Shown: positions 37,025 through 47,822 of the stretch, one piece after another | Layout: the number at the start of each line of letters is the position of its first letter | How positions within the stretch are numbered: the stretch's first letter is position 1 | Assembly: GCA_947034895.1 (NCBI GenBank) | Contig: OX344764.1 | Span: 38,070,935-38,134,934 of the forward strand | Length of the DNA: 64,000 bases | Direction of reading: 5' to 3' | Source: Rhytidiadelphus loreus | Taxonomy: Eukaryota > Streptophyta > Bryopsida > Hypnales > Hylocomiaceae | Made by a program: the position numbers and the translations under genes | Notes under the pieces: generated by a model | The model's input: the letters and a program-made list of their open reading frames with translations, nothing else | Databases searched by the model: none | Told to the model about the DNA's origin: nothing

Positions 37025-38111
37025 ATGTGGCAAGTTACGGCTTCCTTGGTAGGATCAGAGGAAGAATTCATGGACTCTTCAGAAGACGACCTTGACCTCG
37101 AGGACGAAGAACCTCTGGTTGATAAGAGGATGAAGAGGAAGAAGACAACGTCGATGCAATGTGCAGCAGGGCACATCGCACCACTAGGGCGTCCTCCTCC
37201 ACCACTCGAATCCAGGCAGCCAAACCTCGCATGGGTGCCGGACTACTACATGCCAGTGCAGCCACAATCCCAACCTACGTGGAGCTCAGGAGCTGTCCCC
37301 TCAGTCCCAGATGTGTGGGCTGGACAGAATGTAGATGCCCTTCAAAAAGACATTCTTGATCGCAGTGGTCGAAGGAAGCGGAAAGCTGATTACAATTTGG
37401 CCAATCGCCAACGTGCCACGTCGGGAGTGAAGCCAAACCGAGTGTTTGTGTCACCGGGCGGCGAAGTGGATGCCACTTGCGAAGGGAAGAACGCCTGGGA
37501 TGAAGCTTTGCGCTCCCTGGTCCCGAAATGTCTGGACATCAGTGTAGTGCACTGGTCCAAGCATGAGCCACATACGCTGCAAAAGCTCAGAGCCGCATTG
37601 GACAACGAATTCGAGTACTTGGGACAATCGCTGAGTATGGTGGGATTTAGATTGGTCGTGTCGAAGTACCTGAAGGCCGAAAGATGTCGCTTGAAGAGTC
37701 GATATTTGAAGGGATGTGATAGTCCTCCTCTGCATGTTGACAAACAGGAGTGGGACCGCCTGAAGGACTACTGGAGCACTGACAAGCAGAAAGACAAGTC
37801 CCGGAAGATGTTTGTTGCACGGCAGAGTGTGAAGAATCTGTCATCGGTGGGGAGGAGAGGCAAATCCGGTCAAGCATCCTCGACGATAAGTGTCCAATGT
37901 TCTTGTTCAGTCTTTTTTTTTCATCGTGAAATACAAGCGTCTGTAGGGTCGAGGTTAAGCTTGCTGGTTACTTTCCTTGGGCTTACAGTCCGAACCTAAT
38001 GAATACAAGTTCTTTGTATGTTGACAGGGAGGGGGGCCTGAAACAAGCAAGGGCATGATGGACGATGGCGAGGGGAGCCTTTCAACTGCACAGCCAAGAC
38101 TAGTAAGCCCG
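37025..38111 (+). CDS. Exons 1-2 of Transposase_24-type (Ptta/En-Spm) protein of element G
   Basis: Exon 1 is 37025-37891, starting at ATG with an acidic N terminus (EDDLDLEDEE) and a basic patch. Near its end is the Transposase_24 signature: W..L..YW, then a Lys/Ser-rich stretch and R..V..L..VGR. Exon 2 is most likely 38028-38111, with acceptor CAG and donor CCG|GTGAGT, and reads GGGPETSKG onward. Both junctions are phase 0, although another GT two bases upstream of the first donor is possible. The gene continues at 39323. This family is the DNA-binding partner-type protein of plant CACTA elements. No disabling change is visible in these two exons. Confidence 0.7.
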
Positions 38112-39322
38112 GTGAGTAGCTCTTCCGGTTGTTTGGTGCACCTTATGTGCTTGCATTTGCTCATTCTCCATCATTTGCACTGGCCACGTTCTGCCAAGCA
38201 GTTTTGTAATGCCATTGCTTTGGCCGACTTCTCTTATTGCAATTGGTTGACTGGGGGAACAATGTACAAGGTGTTTTTAGTAGACACTACAAGGGGCTAC
38301 ACTTGTGAAGCCTTGTTCTCTGAGAGTTCTTAGGCTATTTGATAAGAGTCTTCAGTTGGAAAAACTGCTTCTCACGCGAGTGGATGCTCGTGTTCCAAAT
38401 GCAGGAGAATTGGCATAAATGAGAGTCAGTTGAAGCATGACCCACCATTGTGCTATGTTTTCGGATTCCCTTGCAGTTGCATTGCTGTACGTACTCAGGC
38501 GCGGAGCAGTCAATCCGGAGTCATCTTTCAGTCATTTTCGAGTCACGGGAGAGTCATTTTTGAGTCATGGTGCTTAGAATCAAAAGTCTTCCGAGCATGG
38601 AGTGGGGGATTGAATTCCGTTCCTTATTTTCGTAGGCTGCCTTTTTTCTTCTAGTCATTTCACGGCACTATGGAGTTGTCCTTCCACGTCTCTAATTTGC
38701 ACTTGGAGTAGGGTCTACATTGATCAGTGACCTATGCCATGGAAAATGAAGTCAACTGTAAGGGATCTGTATTTGTGTGCGTCTTCGTGCCCGAAGATGC
38801 ACACTCAGGATTTGCATATTATTTTGGTGGCGGCACACTCAAGATTAGCAATTTTTTTTGGTGGGGGCACACTCAGAATCTGCATTGTTTTTGGGTGGCG
38901 ACACACTCAGGATTAGCAATTTTTTTTGGTGGCGGCACACTATATCTATTGCATTTTTTTCTGGTGGCGGTATAGTGTCACCCTAAACCGCAATTTCCAC
39001 TTAGCTACAGAATATTGGGAGTATGTGTGTTCAGTAACGCATCTCCATGTTCCTCTTTCTTCTCTCGATTTTGACATGCCGCTTTCACATCATGAAGTTG
39101 CTCAACCTAGCTCTCATGGTACACCGTGTATGGCAAAGTTTGGCATGACTTTCCATTGTCGACAGTTGTAGCTTAGTTGTTTCTTAGTCACGAGGATGCT
39201 GCCAGTCACATTTTGTGTCTTCACGGTGACTCGGGATGTTCTGACCTCATTGTCATGTACATGCCTGTGAATAGTTGGAGGAGACAGGTGATTCAAGTCA
39301 TTGGGAGGCCATGGACTTGTAG
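38112..39322 (+). other. Intron 2 of the G gene, with AGTCA-rich stretch
   Basis: It contains a series of AGTCAT/GAGTCA words at 38510-38570 and a 34-bp tandem repeat at 38800-38970. No coding block I can recognise lies between the donor at 38112 and the acceptor TAG at 39320-39322. An additional small exon cannot be excluded. Confidence 0.5.
38800..38970 (+). repeat. 34-bp tandem repeat, 5 copies
   Basis: Each unit begins CACACTCAGGATTTGCA (or close variant) and ends TTTTGGTGGCGG. The last copy is degenerate. It lies in an intron of the G gene. Confidence 0.88.
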
Positions 39323-40029
39323 AGGAAGGACGTGGACGTGAAGATGGAGCAGTTCGTAGCAAATTCGACATCAACATCAAAGGCCATAGTGGAGCTGTGT
39401 TCAATGTTCTCCAGCTTCATGAAGAATTCATCACATGGGGATGAATGGAGCCCATCGGGAATTGAAGAGAGAAGAGGGAAGGGGGGCAAATCACGAAGGA
39501 GAGCTGCCAAGAAGGTGACCGCAGAGGCTGCTGACATCACCTTGTCTGATGACAGTGAACTTCCGTTCACCCCATGTGAAGGCAAACGGGGGATCCCACC
39601 TGAAGCTACAATGGTTGACCTTGAACACATTCCCAAAGAGTGGAAGGTGTCTGAACGGGTTGTCATTGACTCCCTCCCTGAGAATCTTTTGATCTATGAA
39701 ACGCAGGTGGACCCGGTGGTACTGACAAAGGCGCCGTTGGAGTCCACTGTGGAGCAGGTGTGTGAATGTCTGCCTCCAACGTCAGCGTCAGCTCCTTCGG
39801 ATAGAGTTTCACGTAAAACGCAGGAAACTGTGGAAATCAGTAAGCCCAACTTGCCCGAAAGACGGGAAGACATCGCGGCACCCGAGACTGAAGCGGGGGT
39901 GGGTGAGGACACCGAAGCGGGAGAGTGGCGTCCGGGTACGCCTGATAGTGGAGGACCGGAACCGGCCCATAGTGGCGGCGTGGAAGGGCAAGCACATGAA
40001 GAAGACGGTGAGGCCCCATTCTCCACAAG
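39323..40029 (+). pseudogene. Exon 3 (first part) of the G gene, interrupted by hAT B
   Basis: The frame opens at an AG acceptor ending at 39322 and runs to 40029, where hAT B begins. It encodes a low-complexity, Glu/Pro/Ser-rich linker, with a short basic patch (KGGKSRRRAAKK) near its start. Joining 40029 to 45115 (one TSD copy) keeps the frame exactly: codon AG|T, and the missing segment of 5085 bp is a multiple of three. Before B inserted, exon 3 was therefore a single exon of 1746 bp (39323-40029 plus 45115-46153). Confidence 0.7.
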
Positions 40030-43000
40030 CAGGGTTGACGAATTGGAGCGTCCAGCCCAAAATCGCGTCCAAAATCCGGACGTCCAGACTTAGCAGACTC
40101 CAACGTCCGCATTGAACGACAGCGTCGAAAAATTATACCGTGCGGTCCGCGCCACGGTACAGGGATTTTAGATGGCCCGTCGGAAAGCAGCGTCCGAATT
40201 CGGACGGTCTGTCGGATTTCAGACAGTGCGTCCGAAAGCAGACTCCGAATTCGGACGCCTAGATTTTTTTCACATTTCCTACCCCCCCCCCTCAGAAACC
40301 TGTCCATAACTTTTTGGTGGAAGGTCCAAACTTGAAACGGATTGATGGAGATGAAACCTTGCTTGATTTCCAAACTTTTTCTAGTTCAAAGTTTTTCAAA
40401 AAAATGTATTCTACTATGCGGAAATGAGGTCTGAACATTGACTTTTCTTACAATATATTTCGGATGGCTAGTTTGAATTTGGAAGGGGGGAAGGCTGGTT
40501 GCCTGGTTCCACTTGGATTCTTCTGACGCCAAACTTCCGACGGCCACTTCCGACGGCCACTTCGGACGCCTAATTTTTTTTCAAATTTTCTAACACCCCC
40601 TCATAAACTTGTCCATAACTTCTTGGTGGAAGGTCCAAACTTGAAACGGATTGTTGGAGATGAAACCTTACTTGATTTCCAAACTTTTTTTAGTTCAAAG
40701 GTTTTCTAAAAAAGGTATTCTACTATGTGTAAATCATGACTTTTAGGTGGAAGGTCCAAACTTCAATTGGATTTTTGGAACCTTGCTTGATTTCCTTGCT
40801 TTTTCTTGAAACCTTGCTTGATTTCCAAACTTTTTCTAGTTCAAAGTAATTTAGAAAAGGTATTCTACTATGTTGAAATGAAGTCTAAACATCTACTTTT
40901 CTTACATTATATTTCGGACGGTTCGTCTGAATTCGGAAGGCTGGTCCCATTTAGAGTTTTTTCTTTTCTTTTAATTCAATCGATATTGTAATCTCTAAGG
41001 TTTAGATTACGTAATTTGCTATAAAATCATTTGTACATGCATTATTTCTTATTGTTACTACAATTTTGTGGCTATAAGTTTGTAGCATACATTAATAATT
41101 CTATTTAAACTAATTTTGGGGGACTTGTTAATTGATGTTGATAGTTGTATTGAAATTTGTTTGGGAAGTTTTAGAAAAATTTCTTTTTGGAGATGAAACC
41201 TACTTGTAATCATTAATCCCTCAAGTACAAAGTGGACACAATGAATCCTCTTCAAATTTTCAATGGAAAATTCTCAATAGGGTGAAACAAATCTCAATAT
41301 TTTACAAACTAGGATTTGTAGAATTGAAATTTTAAATACTTGTTGCATTATTTGATTTTGAAAATTTGAATGTGAGAAATATTTACAAAAATTATTTAGA
41401 AAATGTGGTCTACTAGAAAAAAGGAGCACATACAATGTTTTTCCAATGAAAGAAATAGTAGAAATAGAAAAAAAAAATTCTTAAACAATCCTAGTCTTTA
41501 CTTTATACAAATAAATTGTGTTTGAAGAATTTTTTTTAAATTTGTATTTTTAGCATTTTTAAAAATAATAGGTTCAACCTAGTGTGATGAAGAACACAAA
41601 ATATATAAAAATGAATCCAAATATTTTAAAGATGTCTCAAACAATATACAAATTATACAAGTTATTAAATCACAATTGCAATATTGCATGTTTCACATTT
41701 ACAACAAGATGAATTGAAAATATCATTTTTGATGTAGAAATACGTTACAAACATACATAAATAAGGTCCATAAGACCATAATTGTGATACATGAGGGGTC
41801 ATCATATTTGAAAGTCAATCATATTTTTCACTACATAAGCACCAATATTTTTTGTATGGGATATATTGTTGACAATTTACATTTTAAGATGTAAATATAA
41901 GTATAAGGGTGTAGGAAAATATCAAAATAACTTCAATTACAATTTTTTTGTATAAATGCAATATTTAATCTTGAACTAAATTAAATTACATTAAATTGCT
42001 TAAAGCATTTTTTGTAACATCCTCTAATACAATAACAAAATAATACAATTGCTTGTATTATGTATATTTTGTTGTTTCAAACTATTAATGCATTTTACAA
42101 CAAAACTTAAAGAACACTTCAAGTTATAAATGTATGTTCCACATTTGTAAAGTGGCACATCATAATTGATGTAGAAAAACTAAAAATACATTGAAAACAT
42201 ATATAAATAAATCTATGAGGTCTATACAAGAACATATGTTGTACATCATGATAATCACATCTTAAAAAAATAAAGAAATAAAAAATATTCCACACATTAC
42301 ACCAATTTTTTTGGTAACTAATGTAAAATTGAAAGTTTAGGGTTTAGGGTTTAGGGTTTAGGGTTTAGAATGCATAATTATTTAAAGGTGAGAAAGAATA
42401 ATTTGAATTACCTTTTCTTTAAAAACATTCTTACTACATAGGATGCTTATAGCATTAAATAGCAATCTTAGAAAGCAAATCTGTACTTCTTAGAATACAC
42501 TATTTCTGTACAAGTGGACAGCTGTTTAAACAAGTCAGGAGTCAGCTGTCAAACAAGCCAACAGTCAACTGTCGAATAACTCGACCAACAGTCAACAGTT
42601 ACACAAGGTGGACAATTGTTTAAAAATAAGACAAAAATGGGCGTCCGAAATTTGCCGTCCGAATTTTCCATCTGAACAAGGCCGTTCGAAGTGGGCCGTC
42701 CGAAGTGGCCAACTGAGACCAGCTGTCCAATTTCGGACTAGCCGTCCGAAATAAAATGTAAGAAAAGTCAATGTTCAGACCTCATTTCCGCATAGTAGAA
42801 TACATTTTTTTGAAAAACTTTGAACTAGAAAAAGTTTGGAAATCAAGCAAGGTTTCATCTCCAACAATCGGTTTCAAGTTTGGACCTTCCACCCAAAAGT
42901 TATGGACAAGTTTCTGAGGGGGTGTTAGGAAATTTGAAAAAAAATTAGGCGTCCGAAGTAGCCGTCGGAAGTGGCCATCGGAAGTTTGGCGTCAGAAGAA

Positions 43001-45106
43001 TCCAAGTGGAACCAGGCAACCAGCCTTCCCCCCTTCCAAATTCAAACTAGCCATACAAAATATAATGTAAGAAAAGTCAATGTTTAGACCTCATTTCCGC
43101 ATAGTGGAATACATTTTTTTGAAAAACTTTGAACTAGAAAAAGTTTGAAAATCAAGCAAGGTTTCATCTCCAGCAATCCGTTTCAAGTTTGGACCTTCCA
43201 CCAAGAAGTTATGGACAAGTTTCTGAGGGGGTGTTAGGAAATGTGGAAAAATCTAGGCGTCCGAAGTAGGCCGTCGGAAGTGGGCCGTCGGAAGTGGCCG
43301 TCGGAAGTGTCTATGGTCAATTGATCATATTCTTAGTAATATAAAACTAATCAAGCGTATTAAGGTTCTAACAATACAATTGCAAGCAAATCTCACGATT
43401 GACTCCTAAACATCCAAACAATGTTTTTTGGCAACATTACAATTTTAGGCAGCTCATTATAGACGAAATTTTTATTTTTTCTCTTTGGAAATTTCACACA
43501 ATGTGTGGCCAAGGAGTAGCTTTAAGGCCCAACAATTTTCATAACTTTTGACTAAATGGTTTTAAAGTTATTGCATGATATGTAATTTTCAGTGTTCAGC
43601 GGGCAACACGAACAGAAAAAAAATTCTTTGAAGATCACTTTAAAAGAAATAAAAATTTGAAATTGGTTCTCTAGATTTTTATATATATATTAAGCTTTGA
43701 ATCATTTTCTTCTGCTTTGAATCATTCCATTTTGATTAATGAGATGAAAGTTATGAGGAATTTTAGTTTAGATTAGTTTGTGGTTAGATATGGAATCTCT
43801 ACTCTAAAATAAACTTTGAAGTCTTTTATTTAACTCAATTTTAAATATTCTTGAAAAAACAACCAAACATTAGGTGTATATTGTTTATTAAAACATTACA
43901 AACATTGGGATTGGCATTTTTCAATTCTATAAATAAATTGTTAACAATTTAGTATTTTTAATCATTCTCTACTGCTTCCTACTTATCATTCTTTTCCTAT
44001 ATATTGTACAATTCCAAATGATCTAAAATTTTTCAAGCACCTAGCGAACTTGACTTGCGGAATGAATCCAAAGAGTAATCACAATTTTGGATATTTTTTA
44101 TACAAATGTAACCTTGTGAAGTGCAGCTACCCATATGTTTTACAAGGCCAAAAAAAGGGTTTTGTCACTTCAAATGTTAATATATCACAATCTACATGAT
44201 GGAAAATTCTAAAAAAAAATTCACAACTTTTCAAACTATTTTACTACAAGGTCCTACGGTTTTATGTGTCTAAAATTGTTTTTCATCTAAAATTTGGTGC
44301 TTGTAAATGTAAGGGCACTTTTGGAGCAGTTTTGGTGAAAATATGGTCTCTAATGTTTAGTAGTGAACTGAATAATGACCAACTTGATCTTTTTGTGTGA
44401 AGATAAGGGATCTAAGAGTGTTGAAGATTACAAAGTAATATCTAGCACCTAATCTTTTGGAGAAGTCCCACACTTGGAGTCTTTGTTCAAATCAAACGTA
44501 TAATATACCATTGAAAAGCTCTCAACAATACCTTTCCAATGATATATTATAAGGCACACAAAATGATAAGACAGGGCGTCCTATTCTGACGGCCTGTCCA
44601 ATTGAACGGGGCGTCCAATCAGATGACTAGGCAGATTTCAATCTTTGGAGAAGTCCCATAGTTGGAGTTCTTGTCCGAATTGGATGCATTATATACCGTT
44701 GGAAAGCTCTCAAGAATATCTATCCAATGATATATTGTGAGGCATAGAAAAGTCGACGGGGGCGTCAAACGACAGTGGATGACAATGCGGACGGGCCTTT
44801 TGGATCCGACACTGCGGACGGGCGGGATTGTTAGACCATCGGATTGGATGGGCCGTTGGAATCGGACGCTCTGTCAGATCAGACGAGCCGTCGGAATCGG
44901 ATGCCCTGTCAGATCAGACGGGCCATCGGAATCGAACGCCTTGTCTGATCGGACGCTGCGAACAGGCGGACATACCGGGCCGGGCGGACGTTGGAGATGC
45001 ACTATATTTTGGGACTGTAAATGAAACTGGACGTCCGGGGGGGTCCGGACGCGGACGCTGGACGTCCAGACGTACGTCCTCACGTCCGGACGTCCTGGTA
45101 ACCCTG
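40030..45106. mobile_element. hAT-type non-autonomous element B
   Basis: The left terminus is CAGGGTTGACGAATT; the right terminus on the minus strand is CAGGGTTACCAGGACGTCC. The 8-bp TSD TCCACAAG is exact at 40022-40029 and 45107-45114. Length is 5077 bp. The first 57 bp align with the left end of F, so F-type transposase could mobilise it. Positions 41162-45106 match A'. The left 900 bp carry two or three copies of the module of about 190 bp in inverted orientation (40261-40900) relative to copies at 42766-42940 and 43071-43250. I see no coding gene; open frames here are short and unrelated to known proteins. Confidence 0.9.
42338..42368 (+). repeat. Interstitial TTTAGGG repeats in B
   Basis: Between four and five head-to-tail copies. 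The orthologous site in A' has about one fewer. Confidence 0.9.
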
Positions 45107-46153
45107 TCCACAAGTGAGGCACATGTGGACACATCGGAAGCGTCGGGTGCAATTGGGGAGAGGGCAAAGTCATAGGAAGCAGCACAGAAGAGGTCCCTAA
45201 AACCACCGAAGTCGCCGTTGAAGGTATTTACCCCGCCCGGCGTTTGTCCAGTGACGTCGAGTGAGGTGAGACCTTCTAGAACTTCTAGACTCATGCCTCC
45301 ATTTCGCGACTATGGTCACTCTAAATTAATTATTTTCAATGTACATGGGACATTGTTGGATTGTAGTCGGTTATCTGAACAGAACCCGAACCCTGGAATT
45401 CGAAGTACCTGCAAAACTGCGCTTCGTAGAGTAGTATTTCAACCATGGTTGAAGACCTTTTTCTGTCGTTGCTTTAGCAATTACTATGTGGGCTTTTGGG
45501 ATAGCGGCAGTTTGCTGCATATGGAGGACGCTTTGTCCACAGTATTGGCCGATATGAACGGGTTACGGTACGCAACCCCCTTGTTTGCTTGGTCAGGTCA
45601 AATTATTGAGGGTTCGGACATGGCAGATGGCTATCCAATGGACTGAGGTAAACAGTTAGAGTCAGTCTATGCAGCATGGCCTCGTTTTTGTGCAGCTAAT
45701 ACAGTGATAGTAGACAGTAAACACAGTAGGGTCCAGTGCAATCCGGAGGCTAATGTAATCATCAGTACCCCATTCTACGTGAAGTGGATTTGCTCATTGG
45801 CAGATGACAAGGAGTACCTCAAACGGTACATGTGGCCATTGTTGGAGGCTTTGCATGGCTGCGTAGACGTTGCTAAGTTTCGATCCAAATTCCCCGAAAT
45901 TGTCAACGAATCCATGTCAGAAATACTCTACAGACGCCGTGCTGGACATGCATATGAGTTTATGGACATTGTGGAAGGTGAGGGGATTAGCTGCCCTCGG
46001 GCTTGCACATGTAAAAGCACCCCTCACCTTCCTTTGATCTTCTTTTCTGATGATCAATTCATACGTGTGCAAGTCAAGGGACAGTCGCAGGATACCCGAC
46101 CAAAGACTGCATCGGCAGCAGTCAAGAAAGCTTCCCTTCCGTCCTTGAAATCA
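45107..46153 (+). pseudogene. Exon 3 (second part) of the G gene: NIF/FCP1-like HAD phosphatase domain, degenerate
   Basis: This is the continuation of the frame from 40029, ending at a strong donor TCA|GTAAGT (46154). The block from about 45325 to 45900 matches the NLI-interacting-factor/FCP1-like phosphatase fold used in plant proteins: KLIIFNVHGTLLD at the motif I position, VGFWDSGSLLHMEDAL, LFAWSGQ and later NTVIVDSKHSRVQCNP (motif III-like Asp). In motif I the nucleophile Asp is Asn and the second Asp is His (NVHGT, 45338-45352), so it is probably inactive as a phosphatase. Two in-frame stops interrupt it, TAG at 45173-45175 and TGA at 45644-45646; there is no frameshift. A phosphatase-like domain in a CACTA transposase partner is unusual and may be a captured host segment. 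Confidence 0.65.
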
Positions 46154-46464
46154 GTAAGTTCAACCCTGTGACTAGTCTTGAATTGTACAGTGTCCAGTGC
46201 ATCATTTTGAATTTTTCATCATGTCCTAGTTACAACTTCTAAAATGCAGAAGTCCTTTTTAGCAACGTCTGAATGAGAAGTGTCTCGTTGTCACATTTCA
46301 ATCATCTCGTAGTCACATCTGAGTCATCTCGCAGTCACATGTCAGTCATCTCCGAGACAGATGAGAGTCGGCCTACACTAAGACTATATTTGGATCTTAC
46401 TAGTTGAATGTATTGTATGCATCGTGCATTGATGTATGTTTTTTTATCGGTGGCCTTGTTGCAG

Positions 46465-46731
46465 TATCGCGTCAGAGACGAAGTATTTCTTTTGAACCCA
46501 AGAGCGGCGAAGCAAAGAGTGGCAGTGGGTAGGATCAGTGGATTACCGGACAAACACAAATACCACTGTAACGACATCCCTGACTACTGGTTCAAGGTGA
46601 ACGTCCATGAGGTTTTGCAGGGTAAAGTGGCACTCATGTTTCCTAATTATGTGGCTGAGGCGGAAGTGGTTCAAGATGTGAAAGGGTCATCTACTATATG
46701 GAACCAGAAGTACCTGAAGCTTACAATGTGA
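46465..46731 (+). CDS. Last exon of the G gene: C-terminal domain
   Basis: The acceptor is TTGTTGCAG (ending 46464); the exon is phase 0 and ends at TGA 46729-46731. It encodes a beta-rich domain of about 88 residues (VFLLNPRAAKQRVAVGRISG ... VALMFPNYVAEAEVV ... IWNQKYLKL). This resembles the C-terminal DUF8039-type domain of plant En/Spm proteins: V-L-x-N, VA-x-G, a central VxV strand and a final IxW. With the two upstream parts, the pre-insertion product would be about 987 residues. Confidence 0.65.
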   Translation, partial: YRVRDEVFLLNPRAAKQRVAVGRISGLPDKHKYHCNDIPDYWFKVNVHEVLQGKVALMFPNYVAEAEVVQDVKGSSTIWNQKYLKLTM

Positions 46732-47089
46732 GGGGGCCTTCCACACTCTATTTTTGACGTTGCGTACATATAGGCTTGTAGTTATATGTACAGTCTTCCG
46801 TCAGGAACGGAGTACTTTGAATGCATAATTTCTTTTGCACCTAAGGCCTTTCTTTTATGTTTGACCCCTTCCCAATTGCATGTGTGAACTGTGCAATGCA
46901 TGAGTTATGGGCATGTAGCCGTGTAGATGTCCAAGTCGTTTCCAATTTGAGTTACCAGATTTAGATTACAATGCAAAGGCAACCCAGCATTGAATTCCAT
47001 ATGTGCAACGCACATGTAAGTGGGTGCTGATTGACAAAAACAAAGGTCACTAATTAAGGAGTTCACTAATTAATCAGCTAAAAAAAGGC
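46732..47089 (+). other. 3' untranslated region and spacer of the G gene
   Basis: No open frame or repeat of note. TTTTATG and AAT-rich words could serve as polyadenylation signals, but none stands out. Confidence 0.4.
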
Positions 47090-47822
47090 GGCGAACTTCG
47101 AAATGACTCTGAGGTGACTAGAAGCGAGGAGAGTAGGAATAACTCTGTTCGAACTGCAGAATGACTCGTACCGTATCCAAATGACGACCTACAGATAACT
47201 AAAACGGAACTCGCAAATGACTCATAATAAAAACGTGTGAATAGGGATATTAGTCACCACCTGAAGTGACTGCAAAATAACTCCACAGCGACTGTCCAAA
47301 AAAGCCCCATTGCCACGTGTCAGATTCTGCTGAATTTTCCATATCTGCAGTATGACTCTTAAATAACTCACCGTAAACTCAGAAATGACTTCATGAAATT
47401 TCCACGAAAACCATCCGGAGCACTTTCCGTGACTGCAGAATGACTTAGCAATAAATGCAGAGTGCTGACGTGTCAATCCACAAGATGGTCTCTAAATGAC
47501 TCCACGGTGACTTCCACGTGACTCTGAACTTGCTGATGTCATGCTGCGTCATGAAAATTTTGGCTTGGAACGGGCAACTGCCCCCAATTTCGGCCTCCAT
47601 TGCCCGAAAATCCCCTTTGACACTTTGGACCCTGACACCCAGTTTTTCATCCAAGTACATGGCCATTGGTGATAATACTCGGAGTCATTTTTTAGTCATT
47701 ACGTGGCCACAATGACTTGGATCCCTGCAGTCATTTCCTAGTAAAAAATGTCCTAAATGACTCCTACGCAATCATTTTGTAGTCAAATGCGAAGTCATTT
47801 AGGACAGTGTTTTTTTGTAGTG
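47090..47822. repeat. Right subterminal repeat region and terminus of CACTA element G
   Basis: At least fifteen AATGACT, GTGACT or AGTCATTT words in both orientations (for example near 47102, 47162, 47216, 47352, 47442, 47498, 47688 and 47795) end in the terminal inverted repeat TAGTG at 47818-47822. Such arrays are the binding sites of the CACTA DNA-binding protein in known elements. Confidence 0.75.

Larger units (their letters stand above)
1..47822. mobile_element. Outer CACTA (En/Spm) DNA transposon G, left end outside window
   Basis: The right end is at 47822. Read on the minus strand it begins CACTACAAAAAAACACTG, the canonical CACTA terminus, and it is preceded by about 730 bp dense in GACTC/AGTCA words, as expected of CACTA subterminal regions. 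The element carries two divergent genes: a TNP2-type transposase going left (9428-10397) and a Transposase_24-type gene going right (37025-46731). It is interrupted by three hAT-type insertions (1-9427, 12507-36802, 40030-45106). Removing them leaves roughly 9 kb of G in the window. The right-hand flank 47823-47825 (TTT) should be one copy of the 3-bp TSD; the partner lies outside the window. G is itself inserted in the transposase gene of another element (H). Confidence 0.8.
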
